A stretch of DNA of 64,000 nucleotides from NCBI RefSeq assembly GCF_900103585.1, contig NZ_FNHV01000012.1:1-64000 (forward strand), in the 5' to 3' direction. This DNA is from Streptomyces sp. cf386. Its GTDB lineage: Bacteria; Actinomycetota; Actinomycetes; Streptomycetales; Streptomycetaceae. Position 1 is the stretch's first letter. Every line of letters begins with the position of its first letter. The position numbers and the translations under genes were made by a program. Below, one piece after another: positions 61,753-64,000 of this stretch. The notes beneath the pieces are model-generated. The model did no database searches, was not told where the DNA came from, and saw only the letters and a list, made by a program, of their open reading frames with translations.

Positions 61753-62084
61753 GGCGACGCTCTCCTCCCTTTCGGGATGTCGGCGGTCGCGCGCCTTGGG
61801 TGGGGCGGCTCCGCCTGGTCTCTCGGGTGCGGGCCGGTGCTCCGCTCCCGGGTCGCGGAAGCTGCTGACCAGCGGCTCTGCGGTGAGTATGCCCGATCCG
61901 GGACATCGAGTCACCAGTTAACGACCGCTTACTCCAAGAAACTTTCGGACTACTCCCCGGCTGCGCAAATTGGTCCGAACCATTGACCAATTGGTCTAGT
62001 CCTCCTACCGTTTCGGTCCAACGCCTCCCCGCGTTCATGCCAATCGGCGTGCGATCCCCTCTGTCCCCTGCGAGGAGACACCCG
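61753..62084. other. 332-base divergent regulatory region of chitinase and acyl-CoA dehydrogenase
   Basis: This holds the two dre-like boxes at 61969-62005 and the 5' leader of the chitinase mRNA. The part from 61905 to 61995 is AT-richer than the surroundings, fitting promoters. No other feature was recognised. Confidence 0.5.
61969..62005 (+). promoter_or_regulatory. paired dre-like/chitinase direct repeats
   Basis: ATTGGTCCGAACCATT (61969-61984) and ATTGGTCTAGTCCTCC (61990-62005) both match the DasR element and start 21 bases apart, two helical turns. The first is a near-perfect palindrome; the second keeps the left half TTGGTCTAG. This is the 12-base direct-repeat arrangement known from Streptomyces chitinase promoters, which mediates chitin induction and glucose repression. 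Confidence 0.82.
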
Positions 62085-63335
<1,251 letters not shown>

Positions 63336-63354
63336 CGGGACCCTCGGGGGACTT

Positions 63355-63383
63355 GGGGCGGAGGACCACGAGGCCTCCGCCCC
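63355..63383. terminator. terminator after the chitinase gene
   Basis: GGGGCGGAGG and CCTCCGCCCC are perfect ten-base arms around nine bases, 20 bases after the stop, followed by a pyrimidine-rich tail. Confidence 0.83.
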
Positions 63384-63385
63384 TC

Positions 63386-63419
63386 GCCCTTTGTCCTTTG
63401 CCCTTTGTCCTTCGCCCTT
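63386..63419. repeat. 14-bp pyrimidine-rich tandem repeat
   Basis: GCCCTTTGTCCTTT is repeated at 63386-63399 and 63400-63413 (one change) with a third partial copy, between the chitinase terminator and the end of the convergent TetR gene. Confidence 0.7.
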
Positions 63420-63429
63420 GCGGACCGGT

Positions 63430-64000
63430 TCAGTAGTCCCGGCGGGCCGGGTCGGGCGCCTTGTAGGAGGGGTCGAGTTCCTCGATGGCGCGCATGGCGC
63501 CGCCCAGCATCTTCACCAGCAGCTCGCACATGGTGTCGCGGGACAGCTCGGGGCGGTCGATCCAGTCGAGCGTGGCGCCCTCCACGCTGCACACCCAGGC
63601 GAGCAGGCCCATCCGGGCCAGCGGGGCGATGTCGACTCGGCCGTACGCCCCCTCCGCGAGGGTCGCCACGATCGCCTCGCGCACCCCGTCCCGGACGGCG
63701 TGCACCTCGGCGTCGAAGCCGACGCCGCCGCTGACGATGGTGCGGTAAGCGGCCTGGTTGTGCTCGGCGTAGCGGAGGTAGCTGTCGATGGTGCGGTGGA
63801 CCCGGTCCACCGGCTGCAGTTCGACGCCGCTCGCCGCGTAGGTGACCAGGTCGGCGACGGAGTCCTGGATGATCGCCAGGTAGTAGCCGCGCTTGGACTG
63901 GAAGTAGTAGTAAATGAGTCCCTTGGCGACATGGGCCTGCCGGGCGATGTCATCCATGGAGAGCGCGTCGTACGACGTGTCGGCGAACAACTTCCGCCCG
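63430..64000 (-). CDS. TetR-family regulator, N-terminus cut by window edge
   Basis: At least 190 residues of a TetR regulator remain; the open frame runs off the right end of the window. The visible part starts inside the DNA-binding domain with DTSYDALSMDDIARQAHVAK and GLIYYYFQSKRGYYLAI, the typical recognition helix and following helix. The ligand domain is all-helical (VDRVHRTIDSYLRYAEHNQA, MGLLAWVCSVEGATLDWI). It is convergent with the chitinase. It might bind the CTGACG-N3-CGTCAG palindromes seen elsewhere in the window, but nothing links them directly. Confidence 0.9.
   Translation of the reverse strand, partial: GRKLFADTSYDALSMDDIARQAHVAKGLIYYYFQSKRGYYLAIIQDSVADLVTYAASGVELQPVDRVHRTIDSYLRYAEHNQAAYRTIVSGGVGFDAEVHAVRDGVREAIVATLAEGAYGRVDIAPLARMGLLAWVCSVEGATLDWIDRPELSRDTMCELLVKMLGGAMRAIEELDPSYKAPDPARRDY

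Overview
The window is high-GC actinobacterial DNA, almost certainly a Streptomyces chromosome. The evidence is strong third-position GC bias, frequent GTG starts, ATGA/GTGA translational coupling, a conservon (cvn) cluster, the sporulation pair smeA-sffA, RbpA with a SigR-type promoter, and DasR-type dre sites. Gene order matches, from memory, the S. coelicolor SCO1390-SCO1429 neighbourhood (crr-ptsI, smeA-sffA, rbpA, ppm1, a GH18 chitinase). The locus numbers are recalled and were not checked here. It looks like core-side chromosome rather than a mobile island: I see no transposase, integrase, phage gene or CRISPR array.

Layout. 1-634: the 5' end of a 16S rRNA gene on the minus strand with its leader and promoters, divergent from the PTS genes and with a perfect dre palindrome between. 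635-13514: crr-ptsI (general PTS), acetoacetyl-CoA synthetase, a GH31 glycosidase, a Nudix hydrolase, a secreted VanX-type dipeptidase, a DUF35/thiolase pair, and an EAL-GGDEF protein. 13993-16252: glpF-glpK. 16402-24351: a conservon read right to left (cvnA-B-C, then cvnD) into which an ATP-dependent 5-oxoprolinase gene is inserted. 24770-27120: a small membrane protein and an amino-acid permease. 27121-34340: three minus-strand genes whose order and sizes resemble kleisin, kite and SMC subunits of an MksBEF/Wadjet-like complex, with no nuclease partner and with unusual ATPase motifs. 34421-39726: a GntR/FCD regulator divergent from a coupled MFS / DUF1445 / pxpA / pxpB / pxpC operon, a second and unrelated 5-oxoproline system. 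39758-43091: two GT4 glycosyltransferases coupled to an SGNH hydrolase. 43384-45496: HEAT-like and ankyrin proteins, the former ending in an exact 29-bp tandem repeat. 45852-47730: smeA-sffA. 47761-52227: a MocR regulator divergent from a YczE-type membrane protein, a GDPD and an MFS permease. 52506-57283: rbpA, fxsA, polyprenol-phosphate mannose synthase, an amidohydrolase and an Lrp regulator. 57553-64000: a small acidic protein, a phosphotransferase pair, acyl-CoA dehydrogenase, a dre-controlled GH18 chitinase, and a TetR regulator cut by the window edge.

How they fit together. Dre sites at both ends tie sugar uptake (crr-ptsI) and chitin breakdown (GH18) to one regulator, as known for DasR. 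Two separate 5-oxoproline routes (OplAH and PxpABC) lie within 20 kb. A 15-bp palindrome, CTGACG-N3-CGTCAG, occurs in front of both the DUF35/thiolase operon and the DUF7065-like/phosphotransferase operon, which suggests a shared TetR-type regulator. The most promising candidate for an undescribed system is the SMC-like three-gene cassette, followed by the conservon interrupted by oxoprolinase. SffA appears to have lost its Walker A lysine.
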